A stretch of DNA of 24,019 nt, from NCBI GenBank assembly GCA_903892315.1, contig CAITHY010000041.1, positions 1 through 24,019 of the forward strand. Direction: 5' to 3'. Below the pieces are notes generated by a model, which was given only the letters and a program-made list of their open reading frames with translations, was not told the origin of the DNA and did no database searches. The stretch is from an uncultured beta proteobacterium. GTDB lineage: Bacteria; Pseudomonadota; Gammaproteobacteria; Burkholderiales; Burkholderiaceae. Both the position numbers and the translations under genes were made by a program. Below are positions 8,363 through 16,309 of the stretch, piece by piece (the first letter of the stretch is position 1; each line of letters starts with the position of its first letter).

Positions 8363-9379
8363 CTACGCCGCTTCTAAAAATAATAAGCGGTCAGAATGCG
8401 ATTTCATCTCGTCAAAATAATCATTAACCATTTGAAGTTGGGTTTTACAGTCGTCGGCGGTATTCATGCGTTGGCGAAACGCATGCGAGTCACGTAGCCC
8501 TTTGCAGTACCAACCAATATGTTTGCGGGCAGTGCGTAGGCCAGTGTGTTCACCATAGAACTCATAGTGGTCTAAAAGGTGCGCGTTCATGATGTCCTGA
8601 ATCTCATTGATCTCAGGGGTCGGTAGTTTGCCACCTGTCTCAAGGAAGTGGTTGATTTCGCGGAAGATCCAAGGACGACCTTGAGCAGCACGACCAATCA
8701 TGATGGCATCAGCGCCAGTAATCTTTAATACTTGCGCTGCCTTTTCTGGGCTATTGATATCGCCATTAGCTACTACGGGGATGCCTACGCCATTTTTGAC
8801 TGCGGTAATCGTTTCGTACTCTGCTTCACCAAGGTACAAGTCCGCTCTCGTACGGCCATGCACCGTCAGCATCGAGATGCCTGATTTTTCTGCGAGGCGT
8901 GCAATCTCAATAGCATTCTTATGTTCGCGATCCCAGCCCGTACGAATTTTTAAAGTCACTGGTACTGCATCTGGTCCAACGCCAACGGCATTCACAACCG
9001 CCTCTAGAATTTGTTGCACCAAAGGTTCATCGCGCAGCAATGCGGAGCCCGCTGCAACATTACAAACTTTCTTTGCGGGACAGCCCATATTGATATCAAT
9101 AATCTGAGCGCCGTGATCGACATTGATTTTTGCCGCTGCCGCCATCATTGCTGGATCGGCGCCGGCGATTTGGACAGCAATCGGTTTGAATTCACCAACA
9201 TGGTTGGCCCGACGTTGGGTTTTTTCGCTTTTCCAAAGCAGGGCATTTGAGGCCACCATTTCAGAAACGGCATACCCCGCACCCAATTTCTTGCAAAGCT
9301 GTCTAAATGGGCGGTCCGTTACCCCAGCCATAGGGGCTACAAATAATTTATTTGCTAGGAGGTGAGGACCGATGTTCAT
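8363..9379 (-). CDS. dusB: tRNA-dihydrouridine synthase DusB
   Basis: DusB uses FMN and NADPH to reduce a uridine in the tRNA D-loop. The 338-residue TIM-barrel protein has the FMN-binding start VAPMAGVTDRPFR (14-26), the catalytic Cys100 in DINMGCPAKKV, the phosphate-binding LTVHGRTR segment, and IGRAAQGRPW near the end of the barrel, followed by the helical tRNA-binding domain. Placement upstream of fis supports DusB over DusA or DusC. A candidate extended -10 promoter lies about 30 bases upstream, so dusB probably begins the dusB-fis-purH-ruvCAB transcript. Confidence 0.96.
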   Translation of the reverse strand: MNIGPHLLANKLFVAPMAGVTDRPFRQLCKKLGAGYAVSEMVASNALLWKSEKTQRRANHVGEFKPIAVQIAGADPAMMAAAAKINVDHGAQIIDINMGCPAKKVCNVAAGSALLRDEPLVQQILEAVVNAVGVGPDAVPVTLKIRTGWDREHKNAIEIARLAEKSGISMLTVHGRTRADLYLGEAEYETITAVKNGVGIPVVANGDINSPEKAAQVLKITGADAIMIGRAAQGRPWIFREINHFLETGGKLPTPEINEIQDIMNAHLLDHYEFYGEHTGLRTARKHIGWYCKGLRDSHAFRQRMNTADDCKTQLQMVNDYFDEMKSHSDRLLFLEAA

Positions 9380-9408
9380 CTAAAAGAGGCTTGGGCAGAA
9401 AGCATGAC

Positions 9409-9417
9409 ACTTTAGCA
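9409..9417 (-). promoter_or_regulatory. Candidate extended -10 promoter for dusB
   Basis: Read on the minus strand this is TGCTAAAGT, an extended -10 (TGn plus TAAAGT). It would start transcription about 23 bases ahead of the dusB ATG. No good -35 is found at 17 bases, which is tolerable for an extended -10. It lies in the 129-base gap separating the amgK-murU-pepP-ubiH set from dusB-fis, where a new promoter would be expected. Confidence 0.4.
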
Positions 9418-9433
9418 CAGTCAGCCCCTTATT

Positions 9434-9450
9434 TGCCTATTTTTTAGGCA
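9434..9450. repeat. Inverted repeat TGCCTA-5-TAGGCA between ubiH and dusB
   Basis: TGCCTA (9434-9439) and TAGGCA (9445-9450) are perfect inverted arms around five T. On the minus strand the hairpin is not followed by a U run, so it is a poor terminator for ubiH. It overlaps the -35 region of the candidate dusB promoter and could be an operator. The rest of the gap (9380-9508) holds only a weak 4-pair hairpin at 9493-9507. Confidence 0.5.
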
Positions 9451-9508
9451 GATTGCTGGTTACAGATCCAACGGAGAATGCTGATACTTTGGGGGCAATT
9501 TAAGCCCT

Positions 9509-10666
9509 TTAGCGCCTACCAAACATCATCTGGCGAGCTAAGGCTGTCTTGACTGGTGGAAGCCACTGAAGGGCGCTTAAAGCCAGTCCACGGGCTGCAA
9601 CAACGGGGACTAAATTGGATGTAAATACTCTTGCCATAAAGTCCGTAAGGCCAATTGTAGTTTTTCTATCAAATTTGCGACTTTGGGCATAACTCTGAAG
9701 TGAGTTTTGGATATCAGAAGGGGATTGCCTCTCTGCCGAACCAGAAAATACGCCAACTAATTTTTCTGCCAGCAAAAAGGCATCTCGCAATCCTAAGTTC
9801 AAACCTTGACCCGCTACAGGATGCAAAGTTTGAGCCGCATTACCAATCCAAACTTCATGATCTTTTGCAATTTCTTTGCGATAGTTCAAGCCAAGTTCAT
9901 ATAAACGACGATCTTGAATTTTCAGAAAGTGGCCTATGCGCGAACCAAATTCTTTTTGTAGTTCTACTAAGAAATCAGCATCACTCAGTTGCAAACGATG
10001 CTGCGACGATGCTGGTGAGCCGCACCAAATCAGATTCAAAATGTTAGAGCCATAGTGACTTGGTAAAACCGCTAAAGGGCCTTCAGAAGTAAAGCGCTCC
10101 CAGGCCTGATAAGGTTCAGCATTTTCAACCTCAACTAAACCAACGAGAGCTGACTGCCCATAGTCTCGTCCAGATTCAACCCAATCTTGGGTCTTAAATA
10201 AACCACCCTCAGCATGCACAATACATTTGGCGTGGATGTGATGTTCTCCAGCGTCTTTATTGATATGCTGCCAAACCAAATTAGGGCTCTTCATTTGAAT
10301 AGTTCGCAGGGCTTCGCGTAGCTTCATGTGAATATCGCGATAGCGAATGATGTGGCCTAATGCATCTTGCTTGAGCTCTTCACGCGTCATGAGTGCGCGA
10401 CCAAAGCGGCCTGCTTGTGAGACATGTACTCGATGAATTGCTGCGAACTCTTTTGGCCATGCATTAACTGTATCGAGCAAGAGTTTGCTACCGTGGGAGA
10501 GGGCAATACCTCTAGAGTCAGCACCTGCAAGGTCCTCATCGTTTGCTGGATTGCGATCAAGCAAAATAATCTTTGCTTCAGGGAACTTCTGCAAGATCCA
10601 CGCGGCACAAGCGAGTCCAACTGGACCGCCACCCTGAATCAAGATATCGCAACTAGATGAGTTCAT
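9509..10666 (-). CDS. ubiH: UbiH-like FAD-dependent ubiquinone biosynthesis hydroxylase
   Basis: This flavoprotein monooxygenase of the UbiH/UbiF/VisC/COQ6 family probably hydroxylates the aromatic ring during ubiquinone synthesis. In 385 residues it has the dinucleotide-binding GGGPVGLACA (12-21) and the second FAD motif GNAAQTLHPVAGQGLNLGLRD toward the C-terminus, here cited in two parts as GNAAQTLHP and AGQGLNLGLRD. These strongly resemble E. coli UbiH. The neighbour pepP also precedes ubiH in E. coli, which supports UbiH over UbiI or UbiF. Ring-position specificity cannot be read from sequence alone. It begins 16 bases after pepP. I see no strong terminator behind it. Confidence 0.82.
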   Translation of the reverse strand: MNSSSCDILIQGGGPVGLACAAWILQKFPEAKIILLDRNPANDEDLAGADSRGIALSHGSKLLLDTVNAWPKEFAAIHRVHVSQAGRFGRALMTREELKQDALGHIIRYRDIHMKLREALRTIQMKSPNLVWQHINKDAGEHHIHAKCIVHAEGGLFKTQDWVESGRDYGQSALVGLVEVENAEPYQAWERFTSEGPLAVLPSHYGSNILNLIWCGSPASSQHRLQLSDADFLVELQKEFGSRIGHFLKIQDRRLYELGLNYRKEIAKDHEVWIGNAAQTLHPVAGQGLNLGLRDAFLLAEKLVGVFSGSAERQSPSDIQNSLQSYAQSRKFDRKTTIGLTDFMARVFTSNLVPVVAARGLALSALQWLPPVKTALARQMMFGRR

Positions 10667-10682
10667 TTAGATTAGAGCGATC

Positions 10683-12059
10683 TTAAGCATTTTTCATGAG
10701 TGCTTCGATTTCATCGGCATTGACAGGTACGCCGCGAGAAATTAACTCGCATCCTGAATCATTGATGACAGCGTCATCTTCAATGCGAATACCAATATTC
10801 CAAAATGCCTCATCAATATCATCCGCGGGTCTGACGTAGAGGCCTGGTTCCACCGTAATCACCATGCCACTCTTCAGAATGCGCCAAGGCTTTTCTTCAA
10901 TTGATGGATTTTGAGTGGCTTCACGGTAGGAACCCACATCATGAACATCCATGCCTAGCCAGTGGGAGGTGCGGTGCATATAGAAGCGACGATAAGCGCC
11001 CGTTTCAATGGCGCTATTAAGGGAGCCTACTTCCGAAAGCTTCAATAGCTTTTCATCCAGCAGGCCTTGGGTAAGCACTTTAAGTGCAGCTTCATGTGGC
11101 TGCATAAATGTATTGCCAGGTTTAGTCAGGTCAACCGCAGCTTCTTGTGCAGCTAACGTGATGTCATACAAGGCGCGTTGAGGTCCTGTAAATTTTCCAT
11201 TGACAGGGAAGGTGCGCGTGATGTCTGATGCATAGCCATCAAGTTCACATCCCGCATCAATTAGGCAAAGCTCGCCACTACGTAATTCAGTTGAGCCTGC
11301 GCGATAGTGAAGAATGCAAGAGTTTGCGCCACTAGCAACAATGCTGTTGTAGGCAACGCTTTGCGAACCACTATTACGGAACTCATGCAGTAATTCAGCT
11401 TCAAGTTGATATTCACGCATGCCAGGCTTGCAGATTTGCATGGCGCGAATATGAGCATGAGCAGAGATGGCCGCAGCGCGACGCATGATGTTAATTTCAT
11501 GCTGATCTTTAAATAAACGCATTTCATGAATCAGTGTTTCGACATCATGAAATTCTGATGGTGAATTTACTCCAGAGCGTGCTTGTCCACGCACTTGCTT
11601 CATCCAGTGACGCAGGCGTCTATCGGCTTCTGCGCTTTCAGCAAGGCGAATATAAACCGCATCTTGGTCGGCCAATAGATCACTCAGTTTTTGATCTAGC
11701 TCTTGATTGCTGTGAGCATATTCAATGCCCAAAGCTTCTGGTGCTGCTTCGGGGCCAAGGCGAATGCCATCCCAAATTTCTCGTTCAGAATCCTTGGGTC
11801 TGCAAAATAAGTGGGATTGCAGTTGCCAGTTTTTTCCATTGCCTCCAACCTTCATGACGAGTGTTGCGCCCGGTTCTTCAAAACCCGTTAAGTAGTAAAA
11901 GTCGCTATCGTGGCGATAAGGGAATTCACTATCCCGGTTACGGGAGAGCTCAGGGGCAGTTGAGATGACGGCAATGCCCCCACCAGTCTTAGCAAAGATT
12001 TGTTCTGCTAATTGGTTTCTACGAAGTTGATAAATTTTCGTTTTATTCATATGCTGCAT
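10683..12059 (-). CDS. pepP: Xaa-Pro aminopeptidase (aminopeptidase P)
   Basis: PepP removes an N-terminal residue that precedes proline, using two Mn2+ in a pita-bread fold. The 458-residue protein has an N-terminal aminopeptidase-P domain (about 1-140, with the DSDFYYLTGFEEPGA segment). Its C-terminal catalytic domain contains all the metal ligands: the two Asp of LIDAGCELDGYASDITRTF, the His of HWLGMDVHDVG, the Glu of TVEPGLY and the Glu of GIRIEDDA. The start at 12059 overlaps the end of murU by 17 bases; AAGAG lies just before it. An ATG at 12050 is an alternative that would shorten the protein by three residues. Its link to the murU/ubiH neighbours is probably cotranscription only. Confidence 0.95.
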   Translation of the reverse strand: MQHMNKTKIYQLRRNQLAEQIFAKTGGGIAVISTAPELSRNRDSEFPYRHDSDFYYLTGFEEPGATLVMKVGGNGKNWQLQSHLFCRPKDSEREIWDGIRLGPEAAPEALGIEYAHSNQELDQKLSDLLADQDAVYIRLAESAEADRRLRHWMKQVRGQARSGVNSPSEFHDVETLIHEMRLFKDQHEINIMRRAAAISAHAHIRAMQICKPGMREYQLEAELLHEFRNSGSQSVAYNSIVASGANSCILHYRAGSTELRSGELCLIDAGCELDGYASDITRTFPVNGKFTGPQRALYDITLAAQEAAVDLTKPGNTFMQPHEAALKVLTQGLLDEKLLKLSEVGSLNSAIETGAYRRFYMHRTSHWLGMDVHDVGSYREATQNPSIEEKPWRILKSGMVITVEPGLYVRPADDIDEAFWNIGIRIEDDAVINDSGCELISRGVPVNADEIEALMKNA

Positions 12060-12759
12060 TAAGCTCTTGTAAGCGTTGTGGCGTGCCTACATCGTGCCAT
12101 GGACCGAGATATTTTTCACCAGACACTTTATTTTGCTCCATTGCGGTTCTTAATAGGGGCGCGAGCTTGGCTGAAGCCCCAAATACTAGTTCTTTAAATA
12201 AATCTTTGTGATAAATACCTATTCCCGAAAAGGTGAGCCTTTCAGCACCGCTGAGCCCTGTATTGCTGACGGATGTGTCTTGGAGGTAAAAGTCACCTTC
12301 GGGGTGCTGGGCCGGGTTGGGAACCATCAATAGGTGGGCCAAAAGCTTGCTGGCACCCTTTCGCATTTTGGAGGCAGTTTCCAAAAGCTGGGTAACTGGT
12401 AGGTTTGGGCTAAATACGTCCCCATTGATCACCAAGAAGTAGTCTTCTGGTGCAATGATGGGCAGTGCCTTGCGAATCCCCCCAGCAGTTTCCAGGGCGT
12501 TGCCTTCCGGGGAGTACTGTATATGTATACCAAATTGCTGGCCATTACCTAGAGCAGCTTCAATTTTTTCACCCAACCAAGCGTGGTTAATGACCACATC
12601 CTGAACGTTTGCCTTTGCTAGGGCTTCCAAATGCCACTCCAGCAAAGATTTATTTTGAATGCTGAGTAATGGTTTGGGTAACTCATCCGTCAGGGGGCGC
12701 ATGCGCTCACCGCGTCCAGCCGCCAGTAAAAAACAAGGTATGGAATTGAGTTGACTCAT
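12043..12759 (-). CDS. murU: N-acetylmuramate-1-phosphate uridylyltransferase
   Basis: MurU joins MurNAc-1-phosphate and UTP to give UDP-MurNAc, returning recycled sugar to the peptidoglycan pathway without passing the fosfomycin-sensitive MurA step. The 238-residue nucleotidyltransferase has the signature LLAAGRGERMRPLTD followed by PKPLL at the N-terminus, the metal-binding INGDVFS in the middle, and the closing GPWHDVGTPQRL. It lies 10 bases after amgK, which makes its substrate, and next to lptD as in Pseudomonas. These context points separate MurU from related sugar nucleotidyltransferases such as RmlA or HddC. Its 3' end overlaps pepP by 17 bases. Confidence 0.88.
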   Translation of the reverse strand: MSQLNSIPCFLLAAGRGERMRPLTDELPKPLLSIQNKSLLEWHLEALAKANVQDVVINHAWLGEKIEAALGNGQQFGIHIQYSPEGNALETAGGIRKALPIIAPEDYFLVINGDVFSPNLPVTQLLETASKMRKGASKLLAHLLMVPNPAQHPEGDFYLQDTSVSNTGLSGAERLTFSGIGIYHKDLFKELVFGASAKLAPLLRTAMEQNKVSGEKYLGPWHDVGTPQRLQELNAAYE

Positions 12760-12769
12760 GGCTTATGAA

Positions 12770-13771
12770 TTACGTTTGATTTATGCGGGTAGATTCCAAA
12801 ATTCGGGCCAATGGTTTTAGTTCAATATAACGATTCGCAGTTGCAATGGCGTACTCCAGTACGAGCGGAATATCCTTGAGATAGCCATCCTTGCCATCGC
12901 GATGAAAGAGTCTTGCAAAAATGCCTAAGACTTTAAGGTGACGTTGTAAACCCATCCATTCAAAATCACGATAAAACTGTCCAAAATCATTTGGCATGGG
13001 TAGGCCCGCCTTACGACCTTCTTCCCAAAATTTAATCACCCAGTCAATCACACGTTCTTCTGGCCATGCAATATAAGCATCACGCCACAACGAAGAGGCG
13101 TCGTAAGTAATGGGCCCATAAACGGCATCCTGAAAATCAATCACTCCAGGATTATTTTGTTCGGTCACCATCAAGTTGCGAGAGTGGTAATCGCGGTGAA
13201 CATACACCTTGGCTTGCGCTAAATTATTCTCAATGATGAGTTCAAAAGATTTTTTGAGCTGTTCTGTTTGCTGTTCATTGAGTGCAATATTGAGATGCTT
13301 CCTTAAATACCACTCAGGTAGTAGATCTAACTCTCTTTGCAAAAGAGCTTCATCGTAATTGGGCAGGACATCGGGTTCACTAGCCAATTGCATGAGCACT
13401 AGAGCATGGGTTGCATCTTTATAAAGATGATCAGCCGTCTCATTGTTGAGTTCCGCTAAGTAGGTTTTGGTGCCCAAATCATTTAATAGCAAGAAGCCTT
13501 CTGCAAGATTTTGCTCTAGGATTTTTGGCACATTTAAGCCTGCTTCTGAGAGTAATAAATCAACTTTTATGAAGGCGTCCAAAGGTTCATGTTGGGGCGG
13601 GGCATCCATGACGATCAAAGTCCCAAAATGGGGGTTTTTGGACCCAATTCGGAAATAGCGTCGAAAGCTGGCATCAGCCGAGGCTGGCGCCAAAGAGTCG
13701 AGATCTAATTGCCAGCTAGCTTCTAGGGCTTTTAGCCAGCTACGGAGGGTGTTTAAGCGTGAGTCAGTCAT
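12770..13771 (-). CDS. amgK: N-acetylmuramate/N-acetylglucosamine kinase AmgK
   Basis: AmgK phosphorylates the anomeric position of MurNAc (and GlcNAc) to give the 1-phosphate used by MurU. The 333-residue protein is an aminoglycoside-phosphotransferase-fold kinase, with SFRRYFRI in the N-lobe (35-42), the catalytic loop HRDYHSRNLM (192-201) and the metal-binding VIDFQDA around Asp212. The frame continues to 13813, overlapping lptD head-on. ATG at 13771 is preferred because the family-like sequence begins there, and this leaves 33 bases to lptD. It begins the amgK-murU-pepP-ubiH set. The start has no clear Shine-Dalgarno. Confidence 0.87.
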   Translation of the reverse strand: MTDSRLNTLRSWLKALEASWQLDLDSLAPASADASFRRYFRIGSKNPHFGTLIVMDAPPQHEPLDAFIKVDLLLSEAGLNVPKILEQNLAEGFLLLNDLGTKTYLAELNNETADHLYKDATHALVLMQLASEPDVLPNYDEALLQRELDLLPEWYLRKHLNIALNEQQTEQLKKSFELIIENNLAQAKVYVHRDYHSRNLMVTEQNNPGVIDFQDAVYGPITYDASSLWRDAYIAWPEERVIDWVIKFWEEGRKAGLPMPNDFGQFYRDFEWMGLQRHLKVLGIFARLFHRDGKDGYLKDIPLVLEYAIATANRYIELKPLARILESTRINQT

Positions 13772-13781
13772 GGTCGATTCG

Positions 13782-13787
13782 TATAAT
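13782..13787 (+). promoter_or_regulatory. Consensus -10 box in the amgK/lptD divergent gap
   Basis: A perfect TATAAT lies 17 bases before the lptD ATG. The hexamer 17 bases upstream (13759-13764, GTGAGT) matches the -35 at only three positions and lies inside amgK coding sequence. Transcription would start near 13794, leaving a leader of only about 11 bases. The same bases read on the minus strand give TATTAT (13789-13784), a possible -10 for amgK, so the two promoters may share or compete for this site. Confidence 0.45.
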
Positions 13788-13804
13788 AAGGCGGGTCTGG
13801 ATCT

Positions 13805-16309
13805 ATGAATCATTATCGCCGTCGCGCCGGCCTTTGCGCCCCTCTTTTCTTCTTTGCAACTCTGCGTGTGATTCTCGGAGTGGCGGCCTTACAGTTTGCA
13901 CCCTTGCTTTGGGCCCAGACCCCCTCGCCGCTGCCCACTGCTTCAAAGCCTGCCGAGGCGCCGGTAATTCTCCCGGATCGCGGCAAGGTAACCGTGCTTA
14001 AGTTAGATGATCAATTGCGTACTGGTACCCCAATCCAGGATGGCAAAGCGCTCACATTTACTGCTAGTGATGTCATTGATGGGGTGGTCGATAGAGATAT
14101 GCATCTGCAGGGGCGTGCGCAAATTCGTCGTAACGGAACTTCTATTAAAGGCGACGAAATTATTTATGATCCAGACACTGATATAGCAGACGTAGTTGGT
14201 AATGCAGAGTTAATTAAAAACAATACAAACTTTAAGGGACCAAAAGCAAAGTTGAATGTTGACGCACGCAGTGGCTCAATGGATCTTCCTGTGTATGAAT
14301 TTGGTGATACTCCCGCAAGTGGAAAAGCAAATAAATTAACTATTAAAGGCGGTGATGTTTTTAGTTTTGATGATGCGACCTACTCAACTTGTAATCCACA
14401 AAATTTAGATTGGTATTTTTCAGCTAGCAAGATTGAAATTGATACTGAGCAAAAAGAGATGCAAGGAGAGCAAGGGGTAATGCATCTTTTTGATGTCCCA
14501 GTTGCCTATGTTCCTTACTTTAGTGTGCCAACCGGTAAAGAGAGAAGATCGGGGTTGCTTGCACCAATTGCAGGGTATAACTCAAAAAATGGTATTGATG
14601 TTACTCAGCCCTACTATGTGAATATTGCGCCCGACAAAGACTTAACTATATTGCCGCGGTATATGAGTGAAAGGGGGGTCCAGCTTGGAATGGCTTATCG
14701 ATTTATTAATCCCGCCTATACCGGAAATGTCATGGGTGACTACCTCCCTAGCGACCAAAAGGCTGGCGGTATAAATCGTTGGCGCTACGATTGGCAGCAG
14801 CGCCAAAATCTGATTGGATCGCCCGCTGGAGGGCCAGGCTCTGTAAATGCTTATATCAATGCAGCAAAGGTTTCGGATAATCAATATCCAACTGATTTTT
14901 CGCAAACGGTAGCGGGTAGTGTTACAAGTCAATTCCGCCAAGAGGTTGGATTTCTATCGCAGTTACCGTCAGGTTTGAGTAATTGGACGGTTGGTGCAAA
15001 AGCTCAGACCTTCCAAACCTTGCAGCCCAACTTACCAAGTGTGGTTGGCGCTCCTTACAATATTCTTCCGCAGGTAACGGCTGTGTATCGTAGTAATTTA
15101 GTTCCAGCTGTGTCGGGTATGGATGGAAAGTACATCACCTTACCTACGGGGCCTACAACCATGTTGGCTACCGACTTTACTCGCTTTCAGTACGACATTG
15201 CTAGCGCTCCCCCTGGTTCAGCTCCCGGAGTATTTAGTCAGGCTGACCGAACTGTTGTAAAGGGCGCAATTGAGTATCCTACAAATACCCCTGGGTACTA
15301 CATGCGTCCAAAAGTTTCTTTCCAGTCAAATACCTATAACGCGATTGCTTTTCAGCCGGGCTATCAACCTGCCCAAGGGTTTGTAATTCCTACGGTAAGT
15401 CTTGATAGCGGTTTAGCGTTCGAAAGAGATGCATTAGAAATGGGTAGTTTTTTTGGTCGAGACATGTTGCTAAGTCTTGAGCCAAGAGCATTCTATGTAT
15501 ATACGCCTTATGTCAATCAAGCGAATACTCCTTTGTTTGATACTGCTGACGCAGGATTTGGTATGTCGCAAATTTTTAGTGAGAATACTTTTATTGGTAA
15601 CGACCGTATCTCTGATAGCAATAAGATGACTGTTGGTTTAACCAGCCGAATCGCTGAGGCAACAACTGGAGCTGATCGCGCAGTTCTTACTTTAGCTCAG
15701 CAACAACAATTTTCTCCGCAGAAAGTTGGGCTTACAGGAAATATTGCAAGCCCTACTGCTTATTCAGATACCTTAGGTTCGGCATCAGTTCGAGTGATGG
15801 GTAATTTCAACGCGGATTTTTTTGGGGATTACAACACCCAACTGAATCGATTTGTTCAAACCACGGTGGGTGGTAGCTGGCGCCCAACTCCAGGGCGTAG
15901 TCTAAATTTTGGATATCGAAACGTTTGGCAACCACCTATTCAGGCATCCCCGCTTAACCCGATAGCAACGCCAGCCGCTACAACTACCGATCAGTATAAT
16001 ATTTCTGGTCAATGGCCAGTCACGAGAGAGGTTTCTTTAGTTGGACGCTGGGGGTATGATGCCCTTACAACGAAAACATTGAACACCTTAATTGCGCTTG
16101 AGTATGTTCGTGACTGTATTGTGTTTCGTGGTGCGTACTCTCAATTGTTGCTAAATAACAATACGACGACTCAAATTTTGTTTCAGTTGGAATTTAGGGG
16201 TCTTGGTGTTGCTGGAGATAATCCTGTGGATTTAATGAAGTTAAATGTTCCTGGTTACATGCCAACGCCCAAACCATTACCAATCTCCACTTTTGCGAAT
16301 TACCAATGA
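13805..16309 (+). CDS. lptD: LPS-assembly outer membrane protein LptD
   Basis: LptD is the outer-membrane beta-barrel that, with the lipoprotein LptE, inserts lipopolysaccharide into the outer leaflet. The 834-residue precursor has a signal peptide (RRR at 5-7, hydrophobic stretch to LLWA, likely cleaved after residue 37). A periplasmic OstA/LptA-like jellyroll follows (about 75-190), then the barrel domain with the conserved KERRSGLLAP segment. Only two cysteines remain after signal cleavage: Cys196 in STCNPQ and Cys771 in VRDCIVFRG. These correspond to the E. coli Cys173 to Cys724/725 disulfide, while a counterpart of Cys31 is absent. It leads lptD-surA-pdxA-rsmA, and its TGA overlaps the surA ATG. 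Confidence 0.96.
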   Translation: MNHYRRRAGLCAPLFFFATLRVILGVAALQFAPLLWAQTPSPLPTASKPAEAPVILPDRGKVTVLKLDDQLRTGTPIQDGKALTFTASDVIDGVVDRDMHLQGRAQIRRNGTSIKGDEIIYDPDTDIADVVGNAELIKNNTNFKGPKAKLNVDARSGSMDLPVYEFGDTPASGKANKLTIKGGDVFSFDDATYSTCNPQNLDWYFSASKIEIDTEQKEMQGEQGVMHLFDVPVAYVPYFSVPTGKERRSGLLAPIAGYNSKNGIDVTQPYYVNIAPDKDLTILPRYMSERGVQLGMAYRFINPAYTGNVMGDYLPSDQKAGGINRWRYDWQQRQNLIGSPAGGPGSVNAYINAAKVSDNQYPTDFSQTVAGSVTSQFRQEVGFLSQLPSGLSNWTVGAKAQTFQTLQPNLPSVVGAPYNILPQVTAVYRSNLVPAVSGMDGKYITLPTGPTTMLATDFTRFQYDIASAPPGSAPGVFSQADRTVVKGAIEYPTNTPGYYMRPKVSFQSNTYNAIAFQPGYQPAQGFVIPTVSLDSGLAFERDALEMGSFFGRDMLLSLEPRAFYVYTPYVNQANTPLFDTADAGFGMSQIFSENTFIGNDRISDSNKMTVGLTSRIAEATTGADRAVLTLAQQQQFSPQKVGLTGNIASPTAYSDTLGSASVRVMGNFNADFFGDYNTQLNRFVQTTVGGSWRPTPGRSLNFGYRNVWQPPIQASPLNPIATPAATTTDQYNISGQWPVTREVSLVGRWGYDALTTKTLNTLIALEYVRDCIVFRGAYSQLLLNNNTTTQILFQLEFRGLGVAGDNPVDLMKLNVPGYMPTPKPLPISTFANYQ

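Noticed and set aside
8341..8390. Intrinsic terminator between dusB and fis (hairpin plus T run)
   Set aside because: The hairpin ends about 21 bases before the U run, it lies inside dusB coding sequence and the loop is large, so it does not fit a Rho-independent terminator.
8700..9365. Plus-strand frames across dusB
   Set aside because: They are antisense to conserved DusB motifs, overlap one another and show no start signals.
9493..9507. GGGC/GCCC hairpin after ubiH as an intrinsic terminator
   Set aside because: The stem has only four firm pairs and no U tract follows on the minus strand.
9700..10047. 115-residue frame antisense to ubiH, and a similar 107-residue frame at 11534-11857 antisense to pepP
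   Set aside because: Neither has a domain, Shine-Dalgarno or operon context; both opposite genes are intact.
13772..13813. Longer amgK start overlapping lptD head-on
   Set aside because: The extra 14 residues do not look conserved and would overlap the lptD signal peptide; ATG 13771 gives the expected N-terminus.
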